A stretch of 56,652 nucleotides of DNA from Candidatus Thalassarchaeaceae archaeon. Its GTDB lineage: Archaea > Thermoplasmatota > Poseidoniia > Poseidoniales > Thalassarchaeaceae. Shown one piece after another: positions 35,010-43,223 of this stretch. The stretch's first letter is position 1. Every line of letters starts with the position of its first letter. The notes under the pieces were generated by a model, which was not told where the DNA came from, made no database searches, and saw nothing but the letters and a program-made list of their open reading frames with translations. The stretch lies in assembly GCA_030747485.1 (NCBI GenBank), contig JASLKP010000008.1:1-56652 (forward strand), given 5' to 3'. Both the position numbers and the translations under genes were made by a program.

Positions 35010-35306
35010 ATGGCGAGGCGTGCTCATGCAAGTCATATTCTGCTGAGGCAAAAATCCGATGCAATGAGAATCATGGGTGAAATACAAGAGGCGAAAAAGC
35101 CACTCAAAGTATTTCAAAAAGCAGCCAAGAAACACTCAAAGTGCCCCAGTGGTCAACGAGGTGGAGACCTTGGTTGGTTCCATGAAAGGCAGATGGTTCG
35201 TGAATTCAGTGCTGCTTGTTTTGAGATGCCACTAAAATCCGTAGATCGATTTGTGAAAACAGAGTTTGGATATCACTTAATTTGGGTACACGAGCGCGAT
35301 GAATAA
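35010..35306 (+). CDS. Parvulin-type (PpiC) peptidyl-prolyl isomerase
   Basis: This small stand-alone parvulin has 98 residues from ATG 35010 (ATGs at 34989 and 34998 overlap the peptidase stop). It has the active-site His of ARRAHASHILLRQ, FQKAAKKHSKCPSGQRGGDL, the LGWFHERQMVREFSAACFEM block and the final FGYHLIWVHERD. It catalyses cis-trans isomerisation of peptidyl-proline bonds. It lacks a signal peptide, so it is cytoplasmic, like bacterial PpiC/Par10. Closely follows the M28 peptidase gene by five bases. Confidence 0.92.
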   Translation: MARRAHASHILLRQKSDAMRIMGEIQEAKKPLKVFQKAAKKHSKCPSGQRGGDLGWFHERQMVREFSAACFEMPLKSVDRFVKTEFGYHLIWVHERDE

Positions 35307-35315
35307 GGTGGTACG

Positions 35316-35684
35316 ATGACAACGATTGTAGCAGTTGAAAAATATCGGCTCAAAGGAAAACATGGTGTATTTGACTATGAAAGAGAAAAGGCACAACCAT
35401 TTGTAGTGAGCATCTGGGTTGTTCTGAAAGATCCTCCTGAAGAAGATGTGCTAGAATCAAGTGTCGATTACGGATTCTTACAACGTGCTGTGCATGACGT
35501 AATCGCGAGAGGAGAATCACTGAAAATGATGGAAACACTTTGTGACAGGATTATTGAAATCGTTTCAGGTCATCTTCAAGTTGGTGCAGTCAAGATTCGA
35601 ATCGAAAAACCGGATGCACCCATGCCACATGATGGAGGATTACCATTGGTAGAGAAATACTGGCCTGAGGGACAGACGTTCTAA
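35316..35684 (+). CDS. folB: Dihydroneopterin aldolase (FolB)
   Basis: FolB cleaves dihydroneopterin to 6-hydroxymethyl-dihydropterin. The 122-residue protein is of normal length, with the N-terminal VEKYRLKGKHGVFDYEREKA, the central SVDYGFLQRAVHDVI, ETLCDRIIEIV and the C-terminal KIRIEKPDAPMP containing the conserved catalytic-region Lys. The FolB type is the bacterial-style aldolase, in contrast to the MptD type of methanogens. A dihydropteroate synthase gene at 55810 supports a folate-type route. GGTGG eight bases upstream gives a good start. It abuts the stop of the opposite-strand peroxiredoxin. Confidence 0.92.
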   Translation: MTTIVAVEKYRLKGKHGVFDYEREKAQPFVVSIWVVLKDPPEEDVLESSVDYGFLQRAVHDVIARGESLKMMETLCDRIIEIVSGHLQVGAVKIRIEKPDAPMPHDGGLPLVEKYWPEGQTF

Positions 35685-36152
35685 TCAAGCACCTGCGACC
35701 AATTTGAGAACTTGTTCATAATCAGGTTGGACCCCAGGGTTTTCACCAACCCATTTCCACATAATATCGCCATTCTCATCAACAATGAAAACCGCTCTCT
35801 CACTGGCCGTATACCCCGGCATTCCAGCGAAATCGTGGAGTGCGATACTGTAGGCCTCAACTGTTGAGCGGGAATAATCTGAGAGGATAGGGAACTCAAG
35901 TCCATTCTTTTCCGCGAAGGCTGCGTTGGAGAATCGTGCATCTACACAGATTCCCAACACAACGACATTGGTATCGTTTAATCTCGAAAGGTTCTCTTGG
36001 AATGTACACATCTCAGTCGTACAAACACCAGTAAAGGCTGCGGGGAAGAAAGCTAGAATCACCTTCTGACCTTTGAAGTCAGAACCACTCACCATGTTGT
36101 TATTCTGATCAAGTAGACTGAAGTCCGGGGCATCATCTCCGACATTTACCAT
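35685..36152 (-). CDS. Peroxiredoxin, AhpC/Bcp type
   Basis: This 155-residue thiol peroxidase has the peroxidatic cysteine in FFPAAFTGVCTTEMC. A second Cys in the same motif (VCTTEMC) could form the resolving disulfide, as in PrxQ/AhpE-like enzymes. ERAVFIVDENGDIMWKW is the family's conserved strand pair. It reduces hydrogen peroxide and organic peroxides in the cytoplasm. The frame extends to 36305 but ATG 36152 fits the N-terminus of the family (NVGDDAPDFSLLD). It is divergent from the thioredoxin-fold gene at 36205, with which it may work as a redox partner. Confidence 0.93.
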   Translation of the reverse strand: MVNVGDDAPDFSLLDQNNNMVSGSDFKGQKVILAFFPAAFTGVCTTEMCTFQENLSRLNDTNVVVLGICVDARFSNAAFAEKNGLEFPILSDYSRSTVEAYSIALHDFAGMPGYTASERAVFIVDENGDIMWKWVGENPGVQPDYEQVLKLVAGA

Positions 36153-36204
36153 GTCATGCGCGAACAACGACCACGCTAAGAACATACGCCCATTCCCATG
36201 TGAC

Positions 36205-36486
36205 ATGTCGATGCGTTGGGTCATCCTCACAGGAGATGATTGTCCACATTGTATCGAATTACAAGCGAAGTTGGATGGTCGCGAAGATGTTGATTGGTTA
36301 CCCAAAATTGATGCTAATCATCTGTTTGAAGGAAACCCGATTCTGGCGGCGAGCATTGACGTCTTGCCATTTGCAATCCTATTGATTCACGGTCAGCCTG
36401 TTGCTGGAATTAGAGCCGCGACACCAGAAAGAATGGCAGAAGCAGAAGATGTATATCCAGATGATGCGGTGGGTTCTTCCGCCTAA
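36205..36486 (+). CDS. Glutaredoxin/thioredoxin-fold small protein with CPHC motif
   Basis: This encodes 93 residues from ATG 36205 (ATG 36211 also possible). WVILTGDDCPHCIELQAKLD carries the CxxC redox site, and DVLPFAILLIHGQ provides the cis-proline of the thioredoxin fold. It has no signal peptide. Divergent from the peroxiredoxin with a 52-base gap, so the two could share control and function as electron donor and peroxidase (inference). Its stop is 17 bases before the next gene start. Confidence 0.8.
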   Translation: MSMRWVILTGDDCPHCIELQAKLDGREDVDWLPKIDANHLFEGNPILAASIDVLPFAILLIHGQPVAGIRAATPERMAEAEDVYPDDAVGSSA

Positions 36487-36503
36487 CGATGGGTGGGAGG
36501 AGT

Positions 36504-37064
36504 ATGGAGGAGGGGCACAAGCAAGTCTTCGTGCCCATCGTGACGACCCCTGGGGGAAAGGAAACTATCCTTGGGGTATTCTCCAAAGAAGAGGACTCAT
36601 GGGATGTAATGAGAGCATTTTTGTCACGTGCCGCAGGAACAGATATTGTCAGTGGAAATATCACCGCTTGGGAAATTGATTTTGTTGGAGAAGAGGGGCA
36701 ATTCGTTCTTTCATCATTTGATCGAAATCACTGTCCAGTTTGTGACGAGCGTACATTCTGGGTAGAAGGTGACGAGGAGAAAGCACGCTGCTATTACCCG
36801 AGATGCGGCGCTTGGATCGAACAGAATCCATATGATTCTGAACGATGGGATTGCGGTTGGCCAGCAGCCAATTGGGATAAACGAGCCGATAGTTACAAAC
36901 AAGCCTTCCAGCGATTGATTGAAATGCGAGCACAATCCAAATCTGCGGGGAATCAAATTCGTATGCCATCTAGGGAAGCGTGGTTGGGTGAACGTGATCG
37001 TGAACGGCGTTCCATTCAGAAAATGAAGGTCGACAGCGTTCTAGATGAAATGACTGAAGATTGA
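36504..37064 (+). CDS. Zn-ribbon protein of unknown function
   Basis: This encodes 186 residues from ATG 36504, with GGGAGGAG directly upstream; ATG 36489 is the alternative. A central zinc-binding group, CPVCDERTFW then CYYPRCGAW, gives CxxC...CxxxxC spacing, followed by Trp-rich WDCGWPAANWDK. The N-terminal part (QVFVPIVTTPGGKETILGVF) looks beta-rich and the C-terminus is basic and helical (GERDRERRSIQKMKVDSVLD). No family recognised. It is convergent with argS (14 bases between stops). Confidence 0.72.
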   Translation: MEEGHKQVFVPIVTTPGGKETILGVFSKEEDSWDVMRAFLSRAAGTDIVSGNITAWEIDFVGEEGQFVLSSFDRNHCPVCDERTFWVEGDEEKARCYYPRCGAWIEQNPYDSERWDCGWPAANWDKRADSYKQAFQRLIEMRAQSKSAGNQIRMPSREAWLGERDRERRSIQKMKVDSVLDEMTED

Positions 37065-37078
37065 GTCTAAGTTCTTGC

Positions 37079-38815
37079 TTACATCTCCTCAATAGGAATG
37101 ATGCCGACGGCTTCACATCCTCTTCGAAGATGGTCACGAGAGAGTTCGTTGAGTAAGAGATTTTGGAGATTGATTCCATCATCTGTGATGACGTGATTTT
37201 CACGATAAAATCGATTGTAATCAGCGGCCATTCCACTGAGCCAATCACAGAACAAATTAGGACGTGATAACTTGATTGCATTATTCAATTCATTCTGCAT
37301 TTTAGCCATTCTTCTAATGAGTTCAATTGCTGTTGGACTAAGTTCATCCACATTTATCGAAGTTGGTAACGATTGGTCTCCTGCACGACGATAAATGGAG
37401 CAAGCACGTGCATGGCTGTACATGATGAATGGGGCACTATCCTTGTCTAGACTCAACGCATCTTCCCAACGGAATGTAATGCCTTTCTCAGGAGATATAC
37501 GTGCAATATTGAATCGAGTAGCTGAAACACCGACTGCTTCTGAAATTTGATGAATGGTCGTCTCATCTAAATCAGAACGGATCTCATTCACTACTTGTTG
37601 AGCCCTGATTTGGGCTTCGTCGAGTAAATCATCCATGTAAACCACGTTCCCACGTCGAGTGCTCATCTTCCCATCAGCCAATTTGGTGAATGCATAGAAT
37701 ACCACATCTGGTGTAGGGATATTCAATTCATCTAGGGCAATGGAAACTTGGCGTGATTGTAACTTGTGATCTTCGCCAAGGATGTTGATTAATTGCTCGG
37801 CCTGAGTCCATTTCCATTGGTGATAGGCCAAGTCACGAGTGGCATACAGACTAGAACCATCTCCACGCCTATAGTAGAATTTAGTTGATTTTCCTTTGAT
37901 GCCTTTACTCTCCAGTTCCAAGTAGTGAGCACCATTGTCTGCAGTTCCATGAAGTTCACTTTTCTCAAGTGCATTCATGAGAACTTCAACACTACCATCA
38001 ATGATGAAGGCACTCTCTTTGGTAAATGAATCAAATGTTATTCCCATCCGACCCAGGGTCTCAAGCATTCCATCGAGTACAGGTTGATAGGCAGCATCAA
38101 ATCTGTTCAGGACATCTTCATTTGCTTCTTCACTCAATTGTACCAATGTTGTCACACCTTCATCAACTGAAGTATCTTCAACTTTGAGAACATTTGCGGC
38201 TTGGTACCATTTTACTCTCTGATGATCGGCTTTTTGCGAATGTTGACTAGACTCATCAAGCAACTCTTTGCTCTCAAGAATTTGATTGACTTGTGTTTCG
38301 GATAGATTCTCCATAGCCCAACATAAGATACCTACCTGCTTACCCATATCATCAACATAATATTCTGCTGTCACCTTTTTTCCCGCAGCACGATACATTC
38401 TGACAAACGTGTCTCCAAGAATGGCATTTCGTGCCCGACCAACATGGAATGGACCATTGGGATTCGCAGAAGTATGTTCAATCATTATGTGTTCAGATTC
38501 AGCGAGAGGCTCAGGCGATAACAATCGATTTGCAAGCCAACTGGTTGCAGCACGGATGTTTACATATCCTCCTGATGCCATGACTTCACCCATGGCAGAA
38601 TTCGATTCTACGTCAACAGCGTTCACGATTGATTGGGCGATTGAATCTGGTGATTGACCAAGTTGTTTGGCAAATGCAAAGCATGGTAATGAGATATCAG
38701 CAAGATTAGCCTCTCTAGAACGCCCAATCATGGATGTCCAATTAGAATCCTCAATTCCTACTGTGGCAATGGCCTTTGCAAGGGTCGGAATGGATTCATC
38801 AATGAGTGCTTGCAT
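37079..38815 (-). CDS. argS: Arginyl-tRNA synthetase
   Basis: ArgRS charges tRNA-Arg. The 578-residue class I synthetase has the HIGH-equivalent HVGRARNAILGD near residue 125, KMSTRRGNVVYMDDLL as KMSKS region, and a C-terminal DALR-type anticodon-binding domain with the NLLLNELSRDHLRRGCEAVG segment. The start ATG 38815 lies four bases after the aRF1 stop; the frame runs up to 38860 but that would overlap aRF1. Genes for a translation terminator and a synthetase are therefore in one operon. Confidence 0.96.
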   Translation of the reverse strand: MQALIDESIPTLAKAIATVGIEDSNWTSMIGRSREANLADISLPCFAFAKQLGQSPDSIAQSIVNAVDVESNSAMGEVMASGGYVNIRAATSWLANRLLSPEPLAESEHIMIEHTSANPNGPFHVGRARNAILGDTFVRMYRAAGKKVTAEYYVDDMGKQVGILCWAMENLSETQVNQILESKELLDESSQHSQKADHQRVKWYQAANVLKVEDTSVDEGVTTLVQLSEEANEDVLNRFDAAYQPVLDGMLETLGRMGITFDSFTKESAFIIDGSVEVLMNALEKSELHGTADNGAHYLELESKGIKGKSTKFYYRRGDGSSLYATRDLAYHQWKWTQAEQLINILGEDHKLQSRQVSIALDELNIPTPDVVFYAFTKLADGKMSTRRGNVVYMDDLLDEAQIRAQQVVNEIRSDLDETTIHQISEAVGVSATRFNIARISPEKGITFRWEDALSLDKDSAPFIMYSHARACSIYRRAGDQSLPTSINVDELSPTAIELIRRMAKMQNELNNAIKLSRPNLFCDWLSGMAADYNRFYRENHVITDDGINLQNLLLNELSRDHLRRGCEAVGIIPIEEM

Positions 38816-38819
38816 GAGA

Positions 38820-40073
38820 TCAACTCCATGCGTATCGCAATAATGCAGTGATGCCGCCAAACCCTTTCATCAGGGTAGCACCTTCTTCAGTTTCTAGAGA
38901 AATTAATTGAACCTTTGAGGATGAATGGGCGGCTAAAGTTGTGAACTCATCAATGAGTGATTGGCTTTTTTCTTCATCCTCTCGGACCTGATCAGGGGAT
39001 GCTTCACAAGATTCGCAAGATGGGATTTCAGGAGATTTGTCCGTTGTGACTGTCCAATTGTGATTACATTGGCGGCAAGCGAAGGTAGAACGTACCTTTC
39101 GTACACCCTCGGATAACAGTAAGGTATCAACTGCACCCTGTTCAAGCGCAGAGCGGATCATCATTTCTCCGTATGTTGCCTTGGGATGAGCACGCATAAT
39201 TTCAGAGAGGAAGCGATCAACTAGATTTCTCTCAGCATCAAGTTCAATTTCGTGCATAAGGGAACCTGCGCGTTGTATCAGTTCACGCAATCCGGATTCA
39301 TTTGAGTACCCTACATCGAAATGTGGTGAACGAATTAATTTCTGAATTTCATGGTGAAAATAATCATTCTTGACGACAAAGTCCTTTGTTGCACCTGGTC
39401 CACCAATGATGATTCCTTTCATGTTCCCAATCATTGGTAACCAGTAATCGTTGGCGTGTTCGGTTGCTCGCTTGAAGAATTTGTGTGCGGCTTCTTCAAT
39501 CAATCTCTCAAAACGTTGAGCCGATTGTCCACCTTGCCGGTGTTTCCCCATAATGTTTGATTCTAATTCTTCTTGACAGTGAACGGTTTTCCCACTCGCA
39601 ATTCCATATGCGGCTTCACCTCGATCAATGACAAATAATCCATAACAGGTCTTGTCAATTAGCATGTCCTCTAATTGACTAACTTCAAAGGTGCTATCAC
39701 AACGATAACGGAATGAACGGAACGGTTCAGGAGGGTCGTCAATGATGACAGTCACCATTCTTGTCTTATTGTTCCCAATAATCACATGCCCAGTAAATAC
39801 GGCAAGACCCCGCGAAGGAGTCTCTCGATATCGTCCAATGGCTGAAGAAGCCGACTCAATGGCATCTGAGACATGTTTCTTTGTTTGCTTGGATTTGATA
39901 TTCTGGGCTTGGCCAATTTCTTGGGCAAGTTGTTGACGTACATCATGAATCTGGCGATCTGGAGGGAGAATGACGGTCACAAGTTCTGTACCCATACCTT
40001 TCATTTTTTGTAAATCCTCAAGCGTATTTTTCGCCTTTAGGCGCCGCTGCTGCAACTCAAGATCGTCTGACAT
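38820..40073 (-). CDS. prf1: Peptide chain release factor aRF1
   Basis: aRF1 recognises all three stop codons and triggers peptide release. The 417-residue protein carries the stop-codon reading motif NIKS (58-61) and the catalytic GGQ (181-183, in RQGGQSAQR). It also has the eRF1-family YHHEIQKLIRSPHFDVGYS stretch and a zinc-ribbon-like CRQCNHNW...CESC insertion near residues 333-358. It is the archaeal/eukaryotic type, not bacterial RF1/2. It leads the operon with argS. The upstream region is shared with the divergent UMP kinase gene and holds a strongly structured element. Confidence 0.97.
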   Translation of the reverse strand: MSDDLELQQRRLKAKNTLEDLQKMKGMGTELVTVILPPDRQIHDVRQQLAQEIGQAQNIKSKQTKKHVSDAIESASSAIGRYRETPSRGLAVFTGHVIIGNNKTRMVTVIIDDPPEPFRSFRYRCDSTFEVSQLEDMLIDKTCYGLFVIDRGEAAYGIASGKTVHCQEELESNIMGKHRQGGQSAQRFERLIEEAAHKFFKRATEHANDYWLPMIGNMKGIIIGGPGATKDFVVKNDYFHHEIQKLIRSPHFDVGYSNESGLRELIQRAGSLMHEIELDAERNLVDRFLSEIMRAHPKATYGEMMIRSALEQGAVDTLLLSEGVRKVRSTFACRQCNHNWTVTTDKSPEIPSCESCEASPDQVREDEEKSQSLIDEFTTLAAHSSSKVQLISLETEEGATLMKGFGGITALLRYAWS

Positions 40074-40121
40074 CTGTGCGCCTCCGCGATAAGCGACTAG
40101 GCGGCCCTCTTCAATCCTGCC

Positions 40122-40211
40122 GCCGGCATAGCCGGCGCAGAGGCCCGTACGCGGACCCGCGTGTAAGGGCCATTATTCGCCGAAGGCGTCTTGAATCGCC
40201 GGCTCTGCGCC
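40122..40211 (+). ncRNA. Candidate structured RNA or leader upstream of UMP kinase
   Basis: The 144-base divergent gap (40074-40217) contains nested inverted repeats. Closing stem: GGCGCAGAG (40134-40142) with CTCTGCGCC (40203-40211). First inner hairpin: GGCCC (40142-40146) with GGGCC (40167-40171), containing ACGCG (40149-40153) with CGCGT (40158-40162). Second inner hairpin: CGCC (40178-40181), loop GAA, GGCG (40185-40188). GCCGGC occurs at 40122-40127, 40131-40136 and 40198-40203. The element ends six bases before the UMP kinase ATG, so it could be a 5' leader controlling that gene, or on the other strand part of the aRF1 leader. No tRNA consensus (T-loop TTCAAAT) is present. Confidence 0.4.
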
Positions 40212-40217
40212 TAAGTC

Positions 40218-40928
40218 ATGGAAGGGCCGGTAATCCTCGCTTTAGGCGGAAGTCTACTCCGCCCTGAGATGGCAGAACGGCACCAATGGCTTGAGAGTGT
40301 TAGAGACGTTATCGCCAATCATGTAGCCAACGGTGGCCGGATTGGCTTGGTCATCGGAGGCGGTGCACCAGCTAGAGAAGCAATTGATCTTGCCAAACCA
40401 ATCATTGACGATGTTGCAGCATTGGACGAAATTGGGATTGCAGCAACGAGGTTGAATGCCACAGTTGTTTCTCAAATGTTGGAATCGGCTGGAATCGATG
40501 TTTGTCCAGGTATCCCATCAGATACCAATTCAGCAGCTCGAGCACTGAATGCACACGCAGTAGTCGTAATGGGCGGAACAAGGCCGGGTCACACGACCGA
40601 TAATGTTGCAATTCGTCTAGCAATTGAATCAAAAGCAACTCGTTGTCTAATTGCAACCAACGTTTCAAAGGTACATGATAAGGATCCAAGTGAGCATGCA
40701 GATGCTCGCCCTATAGATTATATGACGTTGCAGGAATTACAAAAAATAGTCGGGCCACCCATCCATGGTGCTGCTGGAACATCAGCGGTAATCGACCCAA
40801 TTGGCGTTCAAGCAGCCATCGACCATTCTTTGGCTTTGGCCGTACTCGACGGAGGGCAGGTGGACAGGCTTGCGGCTGCGTTAGCTGGTGAATCATTTCA
40901 TGGAACAATCATCGAGGTGGGTGAATAA
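40218..40928 (+). CDS. pyrH: UMP kinase (archaeal, amino-acid-kinase fold)
   Basis: This 236-residue enzyme phosphorylates UMP to UDP. It shows the amino-acid-kinase fold: LALGGSLLRPE at the N-terminus, LVIGGGAPAREAIDLAK, the MGGTRPGHTTDNVAIRLAIE block that marks UMP kinases, and ATNVSKVHDKDP. The C-terminal HGAAGTSAVIDPIGVQA gives the nucleotide-binding part. Length is near that of archaeal PyrH (about 225). The start ATG 40218 follows a strong hairpin element, suggesting translation control. carA/carB, dUTPase and the GfcR-like regulator elsewhere in the window belong to the same pyrimidine network. Confidence 0.93.
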   Translation: MEGPVILALGGSLLRPEMAERHQWLESVRDVIANHVANGGRIGLVIGGGAPAREAIDLAKPIIDDVAALDEIGIAATRLNATVVSQMLESAGIDVCPGIPSDTNSAARALNAHAVVVMGGTRPGHTTDNVAIRLAIESKATRCLIATNVSKVHDKDPSEHADARPIDYMTLQELQKIVGPPIHGAAGTSAVIDPIGVQAAIDHSLALAVLDGGQVDRLAAALAGESFHGTIIEVGE

Positions 40929-41246
40929 ATGGGAAACAAAGAGAAACTCGCGGATCAAATTCGTAGTAATGTCGCACTTGCTAGTGATACTGAGAAAAAG
41001 AGGAAGGGGAAAGGGACTGGTTTGCCCAAATCTGCGAGTTCATCCTCATATGTTGCACCTCATCGACACTGTGTAGTCTGCCATACACCAATTTCGATAA
41101 AGCATGAACCACCCATTTGTGGAGAAAAAAAGTGCTCTGATGAATGGGACAATCGAGAACGGCAACGAAAAAGATGGACGATTCTGTTATACTTGGCACC
41201 AGCAATTATGGTTGCAGCGTTATTTTTACCAATCGTATTGAGTTAA
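40929..41246 (+). CDS. Zn-ribbon membrane protein, DUF2116-like
   Basis: This 105-residue protein starts right after the UMP kinase stop. The N-terminal part is basic and disordered-looking (EKKRKGKGTGLPKSASSSS). The middle HRHCVVCHTPISIKHEPPIC with KKCSDEW forms a CxxC...C...C zinc ribbon of the type seen in archaeal DUF2116 proteins. One C-terminal transmembrane helix (TILLYLAPAIMVAALFLPIV) anchors it, so the ribbon faces the cytoplasm. Its function is not known; related proteins are often next to translation or nucleotide genes. Confidence 0.82.
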   Translation: MGNKEKLADQIRSNVALASDTEKKRKGKGTGLPKSASSSSYVAPHRHCVVCHTPISIKHEPPICGEKKCSDEWDNRERQRKRWTILLYLAPAIMVAALFLPIVLS

Positions 41247-41252
41247 TTGGAG

Positions 41253-41843
41253 ATGAATATGATGACGTTAATGGTTAGAATTCTCTCAATTCTACCATTC
41301 GCTACCGGTTCAATATGTATCTTCATCGTCATATTCTCAATGTTTGGTTTTGCGTCAGGATCACTCACAGACGAAATTCCGGCACTCCCTTGCGTTGGAA
41401 CACCACAGGAAGAATGTGTGACTGGGATGTCGGAAGATGACGTAAATATCCCCGCATCTTTCTTCCTTCTCAATGTGAATTTGGAGATTTCCTTGGAATT
41501 GGAAGATGATGCGTGGATTGGAATTGTAGATGCATCCTATGCTGAAACTTGCCCGCCAGATGATACTGGGCTGACAAATTGCACCGCTGGAGATTACAAA
41601 TTTCTTGCTGGCGGCCCCGAACATCGTGGTGACGTACAACACAGACTAGACCCCGGCAGTATACGTTTTGTTTCAGGTGGTAATGAAGGGGCTGCGACCT
41701 TAGAAGACAATACTGTGACTACAGAATGGTCTGTTCATCTTGCAACATGGTTCTCTGCACTATTGGCTTTAGCGGGAATCGGCCTTTGTGCATCTGGTCT
41801 CCATATGGCATTCCCAATGTTTGGAAAACAGAAGAAGGACTGA
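41253..41843 (+). CDS. Two-helix membrane protein of unknown function
   Basis: This encodes 196 residues from ATG 41253 (ATG 41259 or 41262 also possible). It has an N-terminal hydrophobic segment (ILPFATGSICIFIVIFSMFG) and a C-terminal one (WFSALLALAGIGLCASGLHM). The region between them (about 40-160), likely outside, is acidic and has about five cysteines (LPCVGTPQEECV, ETCPPDD, LTNCTAG) that may form disulfides. It also has beta-rich text such as FFLLNVNLEISLELEDD. No family recognised. It follows the DUF2116-like gene by six bases. Confidence 0.7.
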   Translation: MNMMTLMVRILSILPFATGSICIFIVIFSMFGFASGSLTDEIPALPCVGTPQEECVTGMSEDDVNIPASFFLLNVNLEISLELEDDAWIGIVDASYAETCPPDDTGLTNCTAGDYKFLAGGPEHRGDVQHRLDPGSIRFVSGGNEGAATLEDNTVTTEWSVHLATWFSALLALAGIGLCASGLHMAFPMFGKQKKD

Positions 41844-41886
41844 AGCCAAGCGTTCCTTTCAAGAACCGAATCGGGGTGGGAACTAC

Positions 41887-42003
41887 ATGAGCGGTTCCCA
41901 GTGTACGGGGTGTGGTGTATCAATTCGCCTTGAAGGATTAGAACCATCCTTTGCTGAAAGAAAAGTCTACTGTACTCGTTGTGGGAAAATAACCACGATT
42001 TGA
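41887..42003 (+). CDS. Mini zinc-ribbon protein
   Basis: This is a 38-residue protein from ATG 41887; GGGGTGGGA lies just upstream. Two CxxC pairs (SQCTGCGVSIRL and VYCTRCGKITTI) make a complete four-cysteine zinc ribbon with little else. The frame extends upstream to 41788 but into the preceding gene. Very small zinc-ribbon proteins are common in archaea and often unannotated. It is tail-to-tail with the GTPase gene (adjacent stops). Function unknown. Confidence 0.68.
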   Translation: MSGSQCTGCGVSIRLEGLEPSFAERKVYCTRCGKITTI

Positions 42004-43119
42004 TTACTCATCTCTTCGGTGCCAATTATCTGGCAAGGACAGAGGATCATCGTCATACTGTTCGCCAATTCTTGTGACAATTTCGTGGCGGAGTCTAGCA
42101 ATTCCTGCCGGTGATGTACTACTGATTACCAAATGTCCAGAATCGGGATTTCTGATTTCTGGAATCGGCCCATCAGGATTGGATTCAAGGGCAACTTCCA
42201 TTTCGACCACAGCTGACCATTCATCTTGATCGATTTGTGTGAGAAGGTCACCCTTTCCATCGATGACGATTAACGGTGTCTGTGGCAATAGTCCAGCGAC
42301 TTCCTTCAACAAATTCTGTTGTGCCTCCATTGGAGTACCTCCTGCCTCTGATGGGTCCATTAAGAAAAGACAGAGGTCTCCGACATGCTCCAATGCTGCA
42401 ATTGCTTGCATCTCAATCGGATTTCTTTCCTCCATCGGACGGTCAAGAAGGCCCGGTGTGTCAACCAATTGATATCTTAATCTACGATTGAGGAAATGGC
42501 CAACATGCAATTGTCTGGTGGTGAATGGATAGGCAGCGATATCTGGTTTCCCAGATGACATGGCTGCGATTAATGCAGATTTACCAACATTCGGAGCACC
42601 CGCTACGACAATGCATGAATCTGCTTGGTCAATCATCGGTAGAGTACGAAGAGTATCTCTTGCTTCCCTCAAGAAATCTAGATTTTTTCCAATCCTGCCC
42701 ATGATGCTTGAAATTCGCCCGTATGCTTCTCGCCTAGTATCGTGCATTGGAGGAATGTTCACCATTCGCCGCAATTTCTTAGCATTTTGAGATGCAATTT
42801 CTTGACATTTGATTGCAGCCCATTGGCAGGCCCCTAGACTCTGTCGATAATCATCGCATCCGACTGATGCTTCAACCATTGCAATATCGAAGAGGGACAT
42901 CTGGTCCAAGCTGGGCCAACGATGTACCCAATCCAGTAATGTGGATGAAAGTGCGTCCCCTGCAGACTGAATCATGCGAGTCATCTGTTTTCGAGTACGG
43001 TATACTCGATCTTTATCGACGACAAGGTTTCCTGCTTTCTTCGCCTTGGTGAAGGCTTTGTCTAGCAGTTCATCTAGAGTCAAAACTGTAGGGATATTGC
43101 GCCAAACCACAGAACTCAT
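42004..43119 (-). CDS. Nog1-like GTPase (OBG/DRG superfamily)
   Basis: This 371-residue protein has an N-terminal helical bundle of about 165 residues (MVNIPPMHDTRREAYGRISS) followed by a G domain: P-loop GAPNVGKSAL, G2 YPFTTRQLHVG and G3 VDTPGLLDRPMEERN. This architecture matches NOG1, a GTPase needed for large ribosomal subunit assembly. The expected G4 NKxD is not found; the corresponding strand reads LIVIDGKGDLL, so guanine specificity may be altered. The start ATG 43119 is chosen from family length; the frame extends to 43161. It is divergent from the gene at 43224. Confidence 0.87.
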   Translation of the reverse strand: MSSVVWRNIPTVLTLDELLDKAFTKAKKAGNLVVDKDRVYRTRKQMTRMIQSAGDALSSTLLDWVHRWPSLDQMSLFDIAMVEASVGCDDYRQSLGACQWAAIKCQEIASQNAKKLRRMVNIPPMHDTRREAYGRISSIMGRIGKNLDFLREARDTLRTLPMIDQADSCIVVAGAPNVGKSALIAAMSSGKPDIAAYPFTTRQLHVGHFLNRRLRYQLVDTPGLLDRPMEERNPIEMQAIAALEHVGDLCLFLMDPSEAGGTPMEAQQNLLKEVAGLLPQTPLIVIDGKGDLLTQIDQDEWSAVVEMEVALESNPDGPIPEIRNPDSGHLVISSTSPAGIARLRHEIVTRIGEQYDDDPLSLPDNWHRRDE

Positions 43120-43223
43120 CGTCGTGCCTCCATATTTGGCGCGTCGGCCACCCTTCTTCAAACAAGAGGATGTTTACGACCCATCGATTCAAGAGGTATC
43201 AGTTTCTGGAAGGGCCGATACCG

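Noticed and set aside
40122-40211. The structured element as a tRNA gene
   Set aside because: No T-loop consensus, no anticodon arm with seven-base loop and no discriminator-CCA on either strand.
40076-40267. A 63-residue Arg-rich plus-strand frame before UMP kinase
   Set aside because: Overlaps the structured element and runs into pyrH in another frame; composition is that of GC-rich hairpins.
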